NCBI GenBank assembly: GCA_025603075.1
Contig: MU626372.1
Location: 1 to 63,303, forward strand
Length of the DNA: 63,303 nucleotides
Reading direction: 5' to 3'
Source of the DNA: Neoconidiobolus thromboides FSU 785
Taxonomy: Eukaryota > Entomophthoromycota > Entomophthoromycetes > Entomophthorales > Neoconidiobolaceae
The notes under the pieces are model-generated. The model made no database searches. It was not told where the DNA came from and saw only the letters and a list, made by a program, of their open reading frames with translations. A program made the position numbers and the translations under genes. Positions 1-11,264 of the stretch are shown in pieces. Numbering within the stretch: position 1 is the stretch's first letter; every line of letters begins with the position of its first letter.

Positions 1-19
1 AGATAATAAAGATAATGAA

Positions 20-1843
20 TTAAATGCGGTAAACTTTGGCTTCAGGTAAAACTGACTCCCATTGAGTTTGAGTTTTAAGCCAATCGAATAATATGTTATA
101 TATACAATTGCAATTATCCGGCTTGCTATAATTCGAGCAGTATTTAGCAATACGTTTACGAACTATACTTGCTTCGATTTTATCTCCAACCAAAATATCT
201 TCGCTACTATATTCGTCATGAATATAACATTTATTAATCCCTGAATATTTTTTAGGTGTTAAATCCACATTTGCAAATAACTTCGAAGCACTAATTAAAG
301 GAGATTCCAACTTACTATAAGCAACTAATGGTGATACTAATCCTGAAACATAACGTGGTGAAGCTAGAGTTCCAAGAGCCCAGCCCAATAAAAGATATAC
401 AACATAATCTGGAAAGTAACCATTGATAACAGCATCAATCCATACTGCAATTGGACAAAAACCTTCACGACGTAAAATATAAGCAATATTAAGCCCATCT
501 CCAGTTATACTATCATCTACCTCTTGCCATAAATCATGTGATAATGTAACCAAGATCCCGATTAAATTGATAGATTCTACATCATCACTTAATTCAGGAT
601 GATTAAATGCTAAAGCACAAGTCACACCAAAACCGCCAGATACCCTTGATCTTAAGAATGCAGCACTAGGAGCATTTAATAATTCTCGAGTTAACTCAAC
701 CGATCTACCCCCAACAAATTTACGCATCAAAATAGAAAAAACCTGTGGTAGCCATAACAATTTATCTGCATTTAATGAATCTTTTAGTTTCTCAAAAAAA
801 AGATTGGTACTAATCCAACCTGCATAGAAATGGGAAAAATCAGTAGTACCATAAACTGTATTTGCTTCTTGAGCAGTATATAGGATCCAAGCAGAAGACA
901 AGAAGTCAATGAGAGACATATCACAGCCGCGGAACGCCAATACAGAGAATGGGTATGTGGCGTCAAATAGGTCACTGTTTTTAAGAATTTTATAACAGTA
1001 GTTATCGCCTAAATATGTATCATGAAATATCATTTCCTTGACTCTTTTCTTCTTCTTCATACGAGAATCATCGCCATCTTTAGGTAATTTTCCTGTGGTC
1101 CCATGGATTAGGGAAGCTATAGTGGCTAACTTATTTGTATTTCCACCTATAACATGGTCTGACATCTCATAAAGGTACTCGATTTCCTTCTTATAATTGT
1201 TGAAATCAAAGCTATTTTCTGCTAACGATAAATTAGATGGTGTTATATTTCTCTCATATCTAGTATAGCTATTATCATCAACTAGCACTTCGGTTAATAA
1301 CTTCTTGATAGGGATATTCCAGTTCAAAGAATCTTTGTTAAAGGTAGACATCATCAATATAGACAATGCATCACCTTCAATAGTTGAAACAACAAAGCTC
1401 AAAAAAGCATCTGGATTGTTGCTATCATTTCGAAATAGCATTGATACATTATTCGTGCCATGGTGATTCCTATTTACCATAAAGTTATCTCTTATTAACC
1501 ATTTCAACCTGTTTTCACTCCAAGACAAAGTTTTCCATGGAAGCTCTTCCTTTGTTATTTCTAGTTGATCAAGATCAATTCCATCACATATCTTTAAGTG
1601 TTGTAAGATATTGTTATAGGTATAAATTTGATCATTATTTAAGAATAATTGACATTTGTTGCAAGTAATCTTTGGAATAGTTTGATTCAATAGAACTCTA
1701 GTATGGTCATCAAAATTTCCTATATTACTACAATCTATTGTCAATATATTAGATTTGTTATAATTCAAATAAATTGATCTAAAGCTGAAAGTGGTATTAA
1801 GTTTATATTTTAAAGGTAATATATCGATGGTCCCATTCAACAT
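20..1843 (-). CDS. Orphan 607-aa protein with C2HC finger-like motif
   Basis: A single open frame of 607 codons ending in TAA near the window edge. I do not recognise the family. Visible: no signal peptide; a possible zinc-binding motif C61-X2-C64-X17-H82-X3-C86; a basic cluster KKKKR near residue 265 that could be a nuclear signal; and a C-terminal half with several hydrophobic stretches, such as the one around YVVYLLLGWALGTLASP, that are too irregular to call membrane segments with confidence. The acidic stretch around HDLWQEVDDS is the most motif-like part of the second half, but it does not match a catalytic signature I can name. The length and unbroken frame in such AT-rich DNA make it very likely coding. 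It stands alone, with 3.6 kb of gene-free DNA upstream. Confidence 0.75.
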   Translation of the reverse strand: MLNGTIDILPLKYKLNTTFSFRSIYLNYNKSNILTIDCSNIGNFDDHTRVLLNQTIPKITCNKCQLFLNNDQIYTYNNILQHLKICDGIDLDQLEITKEELPWKTLSWSENRLKWLIRDNFMVNRNHHGTNNVSMLFRNDSNNPDAFLSFVVSTIEGDALSILMMSTFNKDSLNWNIPIKKLLTEVLVDDNSYTRYERNITPSNLSLAENSFDFNNYKKEIEYLYEMSDHVIGGNTNKLATIASLIHGTTGKLPKDGDDSRMKKKKRVKEMIFHDTYLGDNYCYKILKNSDLFDATYPFSVLAFRGCDMSLIDFLSSAWILYTAQEANTVYGTTDFSHFYAGWISTNLFFEKLKDSLNADKLLWLPQVFSILMRKFVGGRSVELTRELLNAPSAAFLRSRVSGGFGVTCALAFNHPELSDDVESINLIGILVTLSHDLWQEVDDSITGDGLNIAYILRREGFCPIAVWIDAVINGYFPDYVVYLLLGWALGTLASPRYVSGLVSPLVAYSKLESPLISASKLFANVDLTPKKYSGINKCYIHDEYSSEDILVGDKIEASIVRKRIAKYCSNYSKPDNCNCIYNILFDWLKTQTQWESVLPEAKVYRI

Positions 1844-4493
1844 TTTAATTTAAGTATAAAATTTATAACCAAAAGATGTGTTTTTATTATATTTACTTTC
1901 CCTATTTAAATTTCTTGAAATGAAGGGAGCTTTTCATACTAACTTAAGATACAGGACACATCTACTTCATTAGGTATACAAATGAAAATAAAAGAAGTGA
2001 CCCAAAAACTTGTTTTATTAATATTTACATTTGGTTTAACCTATATTATGAAAAACAAAGTATGTACCATTAGATCAACTGGTCATATATTTATATTTAT
2101 TTATTTTTTATCATTTATCAATCTTGTTATCATTCTGGTTTTGTAATTTTATATTTATAGTAATTTTAGTATAGAATTTCATTTATAAAATAAAAATACT
2201 ATCAAAAGGCAACGAACTAGTTACTAACAATGTATTATAAATTAATTTATATAACAATGATAATATTTATGTTCAGGACAACGGGAAGCATAATGAAATA
2301 AGCTAAGCGACATACTGATTTTATTAACTATTAAATAAATTAAGTTTCAAGGGACCGAATTTCTCCCTTATGAAAAAGTAACTGTTTAAAGATAATTATC
2401 GAATTATCCTCTATTTATCCATCATTAATTTCGAGGTTTTTAAGACTCGGTTTATTTTATCCCCTTTCAATTATAAGTATGATGGTTACTATGTCAGTCA
2501 TGGAACTATAAACTGTCCAAAAAAGATAGCAATGATAAATCCTGTATGAATTTTTTTAAAAATTAGTTCAAGATCTCTATGACTTGAGATTTATTATCCT
2601 TATTATTTTATGTACGTTTATTACAAAATCAAATCTAAATCTGGATTTAAATTTACTTTTATAATATTGTTTTATAGCATTTTAATGTTAAAGCATAAGT
2701 AACGAAGCCCAATTCGATTTACTATATTTATTAGCTTAGTTATATAAATAATATCATCAAATTAATATATTATAGTTATATAAAATAACATTGATAATTT
2801 AATATAATATTTGAGCGAGATGTTATTACCTTTTTTTAATCTTTATAACTACCACCCCTTACTGTCATCGGTTTTTATAACATAAGTAATTAAATCTTTG
2901 TAAATAAAGCTGGTTTTATGGGTTATTTATAAACATTTTTTATTCTATTTTAAGTAGTTACTTTAATAAATTTAATATGCGTTCTTAAAACAGTGGATGA
3001 ATGTGATATGTATAGTATCAAAACCTCAAGTTGGAATTTCTATTTTTGAAACTATGTCATGTAGAAGACTAACAATGAACTTTTTATAAATTAGGATCCA
3101 TAAATTAAATGAATTTTCCAAACATAACTTAGTACTACTTGTAATTAAGAATAACCCTTGTAGAGACAATCGATATATGGTTTAGGTTGATTTAAATGAA
3201 GATTGATGTATTAATAAAACTAAACCAACGATATAAATAGATTATTAAAACATAGTAACATAACATTAACATCCCTTAAACTAGAAACTCCTGTATATAC
3301 TAATAATATTAACGGTTATAATATTATTAGTAACTAAAAGGATGAGGTTGTTTAATTCCCCAAATCAGGTATTACCACAGTACCTTACTATCTTGATTTA
3401 AAATTAAGGTTAAATATAGTACTAAAATAAAAAATTAACAATGTATTTAATCACTATTACTTGATAATTTTCCATACGGTTCATTCACACAGCTTTTTAG
3501 TATTTTAATGTAAATTTAACACTATAAGATATTATTTAATATAGTTTTACATTATAGACATTATTAAAATAGCAGTTTAGTGGATTGTGTTTAATGTGTA
3601 GATAAATACTACCTTCAGAGCTGGGTTTTGTAATACGTTTAAAGGGTGTAGATGTAAACCGCATCCCCTTTCAAGAAGGCCATATTTTAAAATAAAATAA
3701 AATAAAATAAAAATATTATACACCTTAAAACCTAATATAAGAACAAAAACAGGTAAATAAGAAGCTTCTAGTTTGGTTGAAATTTATAAGGAAGATCAAC
3801 GCTTCAGAGCATTCAAGTTTTCTAACATTTTCAAAGAATAACAACTTACTTGTTCCGTCTTTTTCTATGAGTATGCCCATGCTTGCCTCCAGACCTTATG
3901 ATAGAAGCTATTTGCTTATTCATGGTCTTTCAAGGTAAGACTACATTCCTATTTGGCTTTTAGGGTTGTTAAATAAAATGACTATCATATGATAGTGTGA
4001 TATTTCTAACCATTTTATAAATTAAGATCATTAAGTCCAGTCAGAAATTAATTGATTAATTTGAGCTTTTGTTATAATTCTATTACTAATAGCATTGAAA
4101 TCATATTTAAATTAATAAAAAATAGAAAAAAAAATTTATTAACTAAAATAGGTGATTATACGAAAGAAATTAATACGAGATTACTGCTAAAAATAAATAA
4201 ACATTAACAATCGATTGTACCCTCCCTTAAACTAAAATAAATCTAAAGTTTAGACCAGTCGATTTTTGAAATTTTATTTTTTCAAAATTCGAATATTCTA
4301 AAAGAATTATTGGTTGAAATTAAATGAAGATACAGATCTAAAACCAAAGTTAAATATTCAATTATTAATTTTCTAAATAAATAATACTAGCTTAAAGCCT
4401 GCTTTAGACTACTAAGTTAAGAAATTTAAACTTTTAATTATCGTTTTAATAATTTGTATTCATCTTTATTCCTAATTCAATATTATCTACATC

Positions 4494-4591
4494 TGGCGAT
4501 GTATTTTTGTGTTTAAGAATTTTACTAACAATTTTTTGCTCAAACAGTGCTTAAAAGACGGAAAAAGTAATAAAGCCAAAAAGACACCCCA
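4494..4591 (+). repeat. Foldback MITE-like element, copy 1
   Basis: Left end TGGCGATGT, right end ACACCCCA (diverged from TGGGGATGT and ACATCCCCA). The centre carries AGTGCT, a CpG-to-TpG variant of AGCGCT. Confidence 0.8.
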
Positions 4592-5176
4592 TCTCCTTTT
4601 ATATTTACATATTTTTTTGAAAAGAAAGTTAATGTGTTTTTGCACTATACTATTTTGCCACTCTTCCCAAATTTGTTGATCTTATATCGACCTTTTTGGC
4701 CATCTACATAGTCTGTACTATTCATTATAATTTTACAACCAGTATTATGTATCTCTTATGGTTTTTCCACTATACAAATGCTAGTGGTGTAGCAGGACAA
4801 ACTCTTTTATAATGAGTTTGTATACTTCTACTAAGGAACTAGACATACCCCAAACCAACTGTTAGATCCCCAAGTAATATGTTATTCTTCAATTTTTAAA
4901 ATTATACCCATCGTTCATTTCTTTTAAGTCTTTGAATTTTAGTATCTAAGCCCCATACATTTTTGAAGTTTTAATTTTAATAAAAGACCTTTCAAGTGCT
5001 TTTATACAGAAGAAAAAAGTAGAATAAATGAATATAAAAGTTAATTAGCAGAATAAAGTAAAATGAGAGTTATAAACGGAGAAAAAAGGAGATATAGTTA
5101 TTAGAGTATTAGACAAGATTTAAATTTTTGTTTTATACCTTCATTTTTAAAGCTTTGGTATTTAATTTAAAACAAA

Positions 5177-5274
5177 CGGGGATATGCTTTTTTGCCCAAA
5201 AGTTATTGACAATTTTTCCACTCGAATAGCACTTAAGAAATGGAAAAAGTAATGAAATCAAAAAAAGTATCTCA
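5177..5274 (+). repeat. Foldback MITE-like element, copy 2
   Basis: Diverged ends (CGGGGATAT on the left, GTATCTCA on the right). The inner arms TTTTTCCA and TGGAAAAA are intact and the centre is AGCACT. Confidence 0.75.
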
Positions 5275-5483
5275 TCTCTTCAAATTGATAATTTGAAAGA
5301 ATTATAGTATATTTGATGTTACTTTGCAGTTAATAATAATTTCATAAAAAACTTTGAAGTATAAATTAATTAAAAACCTATAATAATAATAAGCAATGCT
5401 TTTAACTGTAAAAATTAAGAATATATATTATAACAACATAATATTAATTAATTTAATTCAATTTAATTTAATATATGAATAGT

Positions 5484-6247
5484 TTACATAATTTTACATT
5501 CTTTTTTAAACTTATTTAAAGTAATAAAATCAAATAAAAAATTAGATAAATTATCAATATCCTCCAATTTCTTATTTGAGATTTGAAAATATCCTAAGGC
5601 ACCTAAAGATCGAGCCATATTCCAACCCTAAGAAATAAAGTTATTAGTTATTTGTTATTTAATAATTGTAGTTATGAATTACTTGGGCTATTGTAATCCT
5701 ATGATCTAAATTCATATTTAAATCGGAATGAGTACCAATTAATATTAATTGACAATTCTTTAACTTTTTATAAATTATTGATAATAAATTATTTCTTAAA
5801 ATCAATAAACTTTCTGGCTGACATATATTAAACACTCCAAGTACTATTTTACTATCATTCACTCCTAAATGTAAAAATGTTTCATATTCTTTTTTTCCTA
5901 TTGTATTTGATTAACTTGTATCTTTTTATTATAGAATAAAGCCTACCGCTAATATCCCATATATGTACTACTTTGGAATTGGAAGAGTATTTATTCACTG
6001 TATATTGTACTCGATAAAAGATTTCTTCATCTGAACTCTATAATATTAGATAAAATTTTGTTTTAATAGTACATAAAATACAAATAGTTACCAATTTGAC
6101 ATGTTCTCCTTTGGTCAAATTATTCAATAAATTAGTTTTACCCACTCCAGAAGTACCCAGCATACAAATTTTAATAATCTTTTGTTTTTTATTGATTTGT
6201 TCATTATAACTTTCAATACGATTATCATTTTCTAAAAAGCGTATCAT
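5484..6247 (-). CDS. Atypical Ras-like small GTPase with CaaX box, four exons
   Basis: Exons on the minus strand: 6247-6092, 6037-5947, 5897-5683 and 5627-5484. They join in frame to 201 aa. G-box motifs in order: P-loop GTSGVGKT at residues 31-38; DxxG inside VHIWDISG; a G4-like GTHSD in place of N/TKxD; and a G5-like region ending YFQIS. The C-terminus CKIM fits a CaaX prenylation box, so membrane attachment is likely. Odd points: no obvious switch I threonine between P-loop and DxxG, a His-Ser in G4, and a 24-residue N-terminal extension. The motif order and CaaX identify a Ras-superfamily GTPase, but I cannot place it in Ras, Rho or Rab. Introns are 49-55 nt with GTAACT, GTAGGC and GTAATT donors. 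Confidence 0.8.
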
Positions 6248-7472
6248 AATTATAGAAATAGAAAGAGTTGTATATCTTGTTATTAATTTTAAAAGATGAA
6301 AATAAATAAATTAAAAAATATTAAAAATAGTTTAAAAAGCCCTTAATATTAGTTTTATAAAAAGAATAATATTTTGTAATCACGTTGATTGGAGAGATAA
6401 AAGCAAATCGATGTCAATTAAAATCCAATAATATGACTATTGCATTTCTTTTTTGATTTAGTTATTTGTTCATTTCAAAAAAAGCAATATTATATTTGAT
6501 CAGAATACAGCGATTATGTATTAAGAAATCAGTTAGATAAATATATAATTATAAAAATCAATGCTAAAGAAGCCACAAATAACTTTTAATAACTGTAAGT
6601 TGATCAACTTGTCAAATAAAATGAAAAAGCCCTACTTTTATTGGCGTCAATTGAAGCAAATAACTTTTTAAATTTTAGGTTTAAGTAACACGAATCTTAG
6701 TTTCTTTTTTTATGGTGGAAATTTATCTTTATTGAGTAAAATTGAAGCTTGGTTCACTTACATGGGGGTTCGTAATTCTAATCTATTAGTGAATTTTTTG
6801 TACCCATTTTGTTTTCAATTGCTAAAAAATTCAGGAGATACTAAAAAACATGTTCAGTTTAGCTAATTAGACTGAATAACTATAATAAAAGCTAGAATAA
6901 TTTTTTATTAAGTAATCATATAAAATCTAATTAATTATATAATCTAGAATAATCCCAAAATTGCATTATGGATTATATATTTTTCATCTAAAACTTTTTA
7001 TATTGTTACAGCTTTATTATGATTTTATTGGCAGTTCATTTAAGAATAAATTTTTTATTGAAATCACAGGAAAAGTAAAGATTAGTTTTAAAAAAGCCAA
7101 AAAAGATATAACTAGGTCTAAAAATTACTATAAATTAAGTCACAATAGAGTTGTAACAGCTATACGCTAAAGCTAAATTTCATCATTTCAAATTCAGGGG
7201 TAGATTTCAAATTAGCCAACCCACCCAAAACTAGACTAAATTTTTAGCAAAAAATTATCAAACTAATAAATTATATCTTACCACCCTAATAAAACTAAGT
7301 TAAACAAAAGAATAACGACACTCCATAAAACCCAATATTTTACTTAAAAATAACACAACTATTTTTAAAATGAAGTATAAAAAGAAGTATAATTGCAGTC
7401 TCAATTACAATAAAAAAATAAGTATCTAACCAACTAATCCTACTTAATTCCCTAATTTTCATTCAAAAAAAG
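6248..7472. other. Intergenic stretch with one dispersed repeat
   Basis: No supportable gene. The apparent short frame at 6961-7170 lies across a dispersed repeat (7003-7161) and is not treated as coding. A TATA-like AAGTATAAAAAG lies at about 7374-7385, some 90 bp before the 7473 gene. Confidence 0.5.
7003..7161 (+). repeat. Second dispersed repeat family, copy A
   Basis: Resembles 12325-12476 along its length, for example GCCAAAAAAGATATAACTAG against GCCAAATGAATAAATAACTG, and both contain a CTAAAAATTAC block. The right end AATAGAGTTGTAACAGCT is the inverted complement of the left end of copy B (AGCTGCTACAACTCTATT), so this looks like an element with terminal inverted repeats of about 18-25 bp. 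Confidence 0.55.
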
Positions 7473-7991
7473 ATGAACTATCAATTAATTTTACTTACTT
7501 TGATTTCCATAATTAAAGCTAATGACTATAATAACAATGATATCCAAATTACTGTAAAGAGTCCAACTAATTATATCCCTACCGTCAACACTCCCGGTTA
7601 TTCTTCTGGTCCAAGTGCTCCAAACACTAACACTCCACCAATCAATGCACCAGGCTATTCACAAGGTCCAAGTGCCCCCAATACTAATACTCCACCTATT
7701 AATTCTCCTGGTTATTCTTCCGGCCCTAGCTCACCAAGCAATTATATCCCACCAGTTAATACTCCAGGTTATTCTTCAGGTCCAAGTGCCCCCAATACTA
7801 ATACTCCACCAATTAATACACCAAGTTATTCACAAGGTCCAAGTGCTCCCAAAGATTATATACCAATTATTAGTGCCCCAGGATATAGTAATTCTCCAAG
7901 TAGTCCAAACACCCCTAATTCTCCAAATGCTCCTAATAATTATATTCCTATTATTGCCCCACCTAGTTATAAATCACCAGTTTATTATTAA
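7473..7991 (+). CDS. Secreted Pro/Ser/Tyr-rich tandem-repeat protein
   Basis: 172 aa with an N-terminal hydrophobic signal (residues 1-16, ending near IKA). The rest is about five imperfect units of roughly 22-23 residues built on PGYSSGPSAPNTNTPPIN, degenerating near the C-terminus. There are no cysteines after the signal and no GPI-type hydrophobic tail. The composition resembles extracellular structural or wall-matrix proteins of fungi and Pro/Tyr-rich adhesive proteins elsewhere; a specific function cannot be given. The repeats are also alike at DNA level, so unit number may vary between strains. The start is fixed by the signal peptide. Confidence 0.75.
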   Translation: MNYQLILLTLISIIKANDYNNNDIQITVKSPTNYIPTVNTPGYSSGPSAPNTNTPPINAPGYSQGPSAPNTNTPPINSPGYSSGPSSPSNYIPPVNTPGYSSGPSAPNTNTPPINTPSYSQGPSAPKDYIPIISAPGYSNSPSSPNTPNSPNAPNNYIPIIAPPSYKSPVYY

Positions 7992-8651
7992 GGAATAAGG
8001 ATTTGGTATTAATAAAACTATTTATTGAAAATATAAGTGGTAACCAATTTAGTTATTTTTTTAAGTTTATAATTTTAAAAGCTTATTGTAGCCATTTTAA
8101 TATTATTAAATTATCTTCATAATATTAAAAATTAATAATTAATAATAAATTCTATTTTCTCTCTCTTAATAGATTTGACACCTTGTTAGCTATAATAAAG
8201 AATAAAAACACTTAAATCACATAGCTTAAGCAATTGAGGTATTAATGGGATGTGATTGAAAGGAAAGGTTGAATTCAACTAATTACTACCTTTGATAACA
8301 CCAGAGTGACTTAGTGAAGTCCAATTTCTTTCCTCTCTCTTGAAACTTTCTCATTGAGCAGTAATAGACACAAATTGAAAGAAGCAACAAGATTATAGGA
8401 TTCTATTGAAAAGCTGGCTCTATTTTTATTTCTAAACTATATTTCAACTTAACTTCTATTATTAATTTTATTGAAAACAAAATTATTAGTCTATCTTATC
8501 CAAGCTTAAAAATATTAAGAATACAATGAAAATAATAAAAAGTCAAAAATAAAATGATTAATTAAAGTTCATTCTAAATAATAAGTAATTTTTTTATTAA
8601 TACTTAATCGATATGCTAGAAATATTGAATACATTTTTTTATAAAAATTAG
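7992..8651. other. Intergenic stretch
   Basis: Region between the convergent 7473 (+) and 8652 (-) genes. I see no RNA gene or repeat in it. Confidence 0.4.
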
Positions 8652-8993
8652 TTATGAATGATAAGTAGCCACTACACTTTTACCTCCATTACCATCGTCA
8701 TAAACTTGAACATCAGGTTGAATATTACCACTACTATAAACCACAGTATTAGAGTAGCCACCATTGTTATCCGTTTTACTATTAGAGTAATCCACTTTTA
8801 ACCCTCCGTTGTTACCATTAGGAACGTAGGCTCTATTGAGTGTATTAAATTGTTGATTGAACCCATTTTGAATTTGATTTTGAATTTGAGAAGCCATAGC
8901 ATTGAACTGAGTTTGATAATCGATTGTTGGGGGAGCTAAATAAGAGGATAGATAAAGGGGGAGATTAACAATGAGGAGAGAACCGAATTTCAT
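8652..8993 (-). CDS. Small secreted protein, unknown
   Basis: Start taken at the Met of MKFGSLLIVNLPLYLSSYLA because it opens a plausible signal peptide; an in-frame upstream ATG at 9047 would put a poor leader in front. About 113 aa. The mature part has a Gln/Asn-rich segment (MASQIQNQIQNGFNQQFN) and three Asn-Gly-Gly-type turns, then a Ser/Tyr/Val-rich end with no TM or GPI signal. It has no cysteines. No family recognised. An imperfect CCAAT-containing palindrome lies about 210-245 bp upstream. Confidence 0.5.
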   Translation of the reverse strand: MKFGSLLIVNLPLYLSSYLAPPTIDYQTQFNAMASQIQNQIQNGFNQQFNTLNRAYVPNGNNGGLKVDYSNSKTDNNGGYSNTVVYSSGNIQPDVQVYDDGNGGKSVVATYHS

Positions 8994-9202
8994 TCTTGTA
9001 TTAGTTTGTAATAAATAAATAATAATTTTAATAATTGTTAAGTTCAACTTTTTGTTGAATTTTCGCTATTTATATCTTTTCTTTACTTACTAGTTTCTCC
9101 CCCCTTAATCGATAAGTTTTTTTAACCATTTTCTTTTGCTAGAACAGCAAAAATTTGGTTATTTTTTTGGCATAAAGATGGGTAAAATAGTTGGAGTCAA
9201 CT

Positions 9203-9236
9203 CCAATCAATTAACGGAGTTTAAAAATTGATTGGA
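9203..9236. promoter_or_regulatory. Palindromic CCAAT pair upstream of the 8652-8993 gene
   Basis: CCAATCAATT and AATTGATTGG face each other with about 14 bp between them, about 210-245 bp upstream of the minus-strand start. CCAAT is the known binding core of the fungal Hap2/3/5 complex; use here is inferred. Confidence 0.3.
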
Positions 9237-9357
9237 ATTATGTTTAATTTTATATTAACCTCCTCATTGTATTTTTCGCCTAATATTGAACTTTAAAATA
9301 AATTCTGGATACTTAAATCTATATTCACCCATCTAATTTTAAACTAAAATTTAACAT

Positions 9358-9454
9358 TAGGGGTATTCTCTTTTAGTTTCATCGCTTTTTTCATTTTTTA
9401 AGCACTATTTAAGTGGAAATTTTTTTAATAAATTCTTAAACAAATAAACCCCTA
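9358..9454 (-). repeat. Foldback MITE-like element, copy 3
   Basis: Opposite orientation. Ends TTAGGGGTA and ACCCCTAA, inner core AAGCACTATTTAAGTGG; moderately decayed. Confidence 0.75.
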
Positions 9455-10161
9455 ATAATACCTTAGGTATTCATATTAACGTTATAAATAATCTATTTGC
9501 TCTTTTATATACAATAAAATTGTTACAAAAAGCTTCAATTATATAAAATAATTGTTTATTTTAGTTGGTAATGATTGTTTAATCTCCTTTATTTAAGAAG
9601 TCTAAGAATATAAAATATAAAACATTGTCTTAAGATAATAAAATAGTCACCATAAAAGTAGTATAATGATTTAGGTTTAGAATCATAAAAGAACTGGAAG
9701 CTTTCTATATAAGCTTTTTTTAAGTAGTTTATTTGAGTTTATTCATTAAAAAGTAAGACTTTGTTTTGATAAATAATGAATAGAACTAAAAGGATGATAT
9801 TATTGATTTAATTAAATTTATTCAAAACGGTAATTTTTTTTTTCAAATGTTTGGTATCAATTAACTAAATTTCGGGAATTTTTGTTCAGTTCCAATAATT
9901 TTTTAATGAGAAAAGATTGAATTTTTGTACTATATAGATGTATTTTTTCATTATCATTTTTTATTAATAAAATTTTTAGTTTTAAAATTATATCTTGTTT
10001 TCATTAGTTTAAATAGTTTGAAAATTGGTTGACCTTTAGCTTGAAAAAACAATTAATATAAAGCGTTTACTTTAAATACTTGTATCAAGAAAAAACGATA
10101 TCTAATATTTAAAAAAATATTAAAAAACTTAAATAATAGACTAAATAAACAAATAACCATA

Positions 10162-10261
10162 TGCGGATGTATTTTTACATTTAAGAATTTTACTAACAAA
10201 TTTTCCACTCAAACAGCGCTTAAAGATGGAAAAAGTAATGAAGCCAAAAGAAACATCGCCA
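10162..10261 (+). repeat. Foldback MITE-like element, copy 4
   Basis: Ends TGCGGATGT and ACATCGCCA form a still-matching pair: the left G-to-C change has a matching C-to-G on the right. Centre AGCGCT intact. Confidence 0.85.
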
Positions 10262-10412
10262 AGCGTTAGTGAAATTCTTATATAAAAATACACCCTCATG
10301 TATATTATATAAATCCATTTTTTTTGCTGCATTTTTAAAATTGTTAAAATACATCCCCGTATTAATTTCTATTTATGTTAAATTCAAAACTTTTACATTT
10401 ATTAAAAAGACA

Positions 10413-10514
10413 GGTGGATGTTTTTTTTTGATTTTATTACTTTTTCCATCTTTTAAGTGCTGTTTGAGCGGAAAGATTGTTGATGAAATTATTAAATCTA
10501 AAAACATATCCCCC
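10413..10514 (-). repeat. Foldback MITE-like element, copy 5
   Basis: Opposite orientation; GGTGGATG on the left and ATATCCCCC on the right, with AAGTGCTGTTTGAGCGG in the core. Confidence 0.75.
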
Positions 10515-10744
10515 TATACTGAAGCTATAGTTGATAACAATGGTATTTGTCGGTTTTTATTTTCCATTTTTTAAGTATTGGTTTTATATATCGTTTGACT
10601 AATTGATACTATTAGTAGTAAACTTTAATAATATGTCTTTTTATTTTGTTATAGAACCCTATAAAGATTGTATTATTATAGATAGTTGTTGAGATTAATA
10701 TAAATGAATTACAATGTTTATATAGTGTGTTTCTCCTTATTATA

Positions 10745-10845
10745 TGGGGGTGTTTTTTTTGGTTTCATTACTTTTTCCATCTCTTAAGCACCATTTGAGC
10801 GAAAAAATCGTTAATAAAATTCTCAAACGCAATGAAACATCACCA
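10745..10845 (-). repeat. Foldback MITE-like element, copy 6
   Basis: TGGGGGTGT and ACATCACCA ends, flanked by ATA on the left and TA on the right. Confidence 0.8.
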
Positions 10846-11121
10846 TATTAAGATTTTAAAAAAATTCTGTTTTAAAGTTTAGTTATAAAAGTCTGCATTT
10901 TGTTTTTATTTTAACAAAAAATGAAATAAAATAATAGTATGTTTATATGCTATACATCTATTAAGAACTTAATAGAAATGATACAAAGCATATAATTAAA
11001 AAAATCAGTTATTTAAAATAAACAATTAAAATAAGTTTTTCAAGTTAAAATTTTTTGTATTTAATTTTAAACTTCTTAAATTCAGCTAATCACATATTAA
11101 AGATTTATAAATTTCAATAAA

Positions 11122-11221
11122 TGGGGATGTATTTTTGTATTTAAGAATTTTACTGACAATTTTTCCACATAAATAGCGCTTAAAAAATGGAAAAATAATG
11201 AAACTAAAAAAAACAGCCCCA
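11122..11221 (+). repeat. Foldback MITE-like element, copy 7
   Basis: TGGGGATGT left end, ACAGCCCCA right end, intact AGCGCT centre. It lies just outside the left arm of the inverted segmental duplication and has no counterpart at the other arm. Confidence 0.85.
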
Positions 11222-11264
11222 AATTCTCAAATCAATTCAAACATTCCCACATTTTATTAAATAA

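Larger units (their letters stand above)
1844..5483. other. Gene-poor intergenic stretch
   Basis: About 3.6 kb without a supportable gene. It holds a short (AAAAT)n tract near 3690-3715 and two copies of the foldback repeat (4494 and 5177). No tRNA or conserved reading frame was seen. Confidence 0.6.

Noticed and set aside
784-975. 63-codon minus frame inside the 607-aa gene
   Set aside because: Shadow of the larger frame, with no independent feature.
6961-7170. 69-codon plus frame
   Set aside because: Coincides with a dispersed repeat; the related copy at 12325 is not open.
10141-10574. Overlapping open frames on both strands (63 and 101 codons)
   Set aside because: They lie across two foldback repeats; their Cys-Leu-Ser-Gly-Lys residues are just the repeat core translated, and the same phrase appears in frames at other copies (25758, 55425, 62141).
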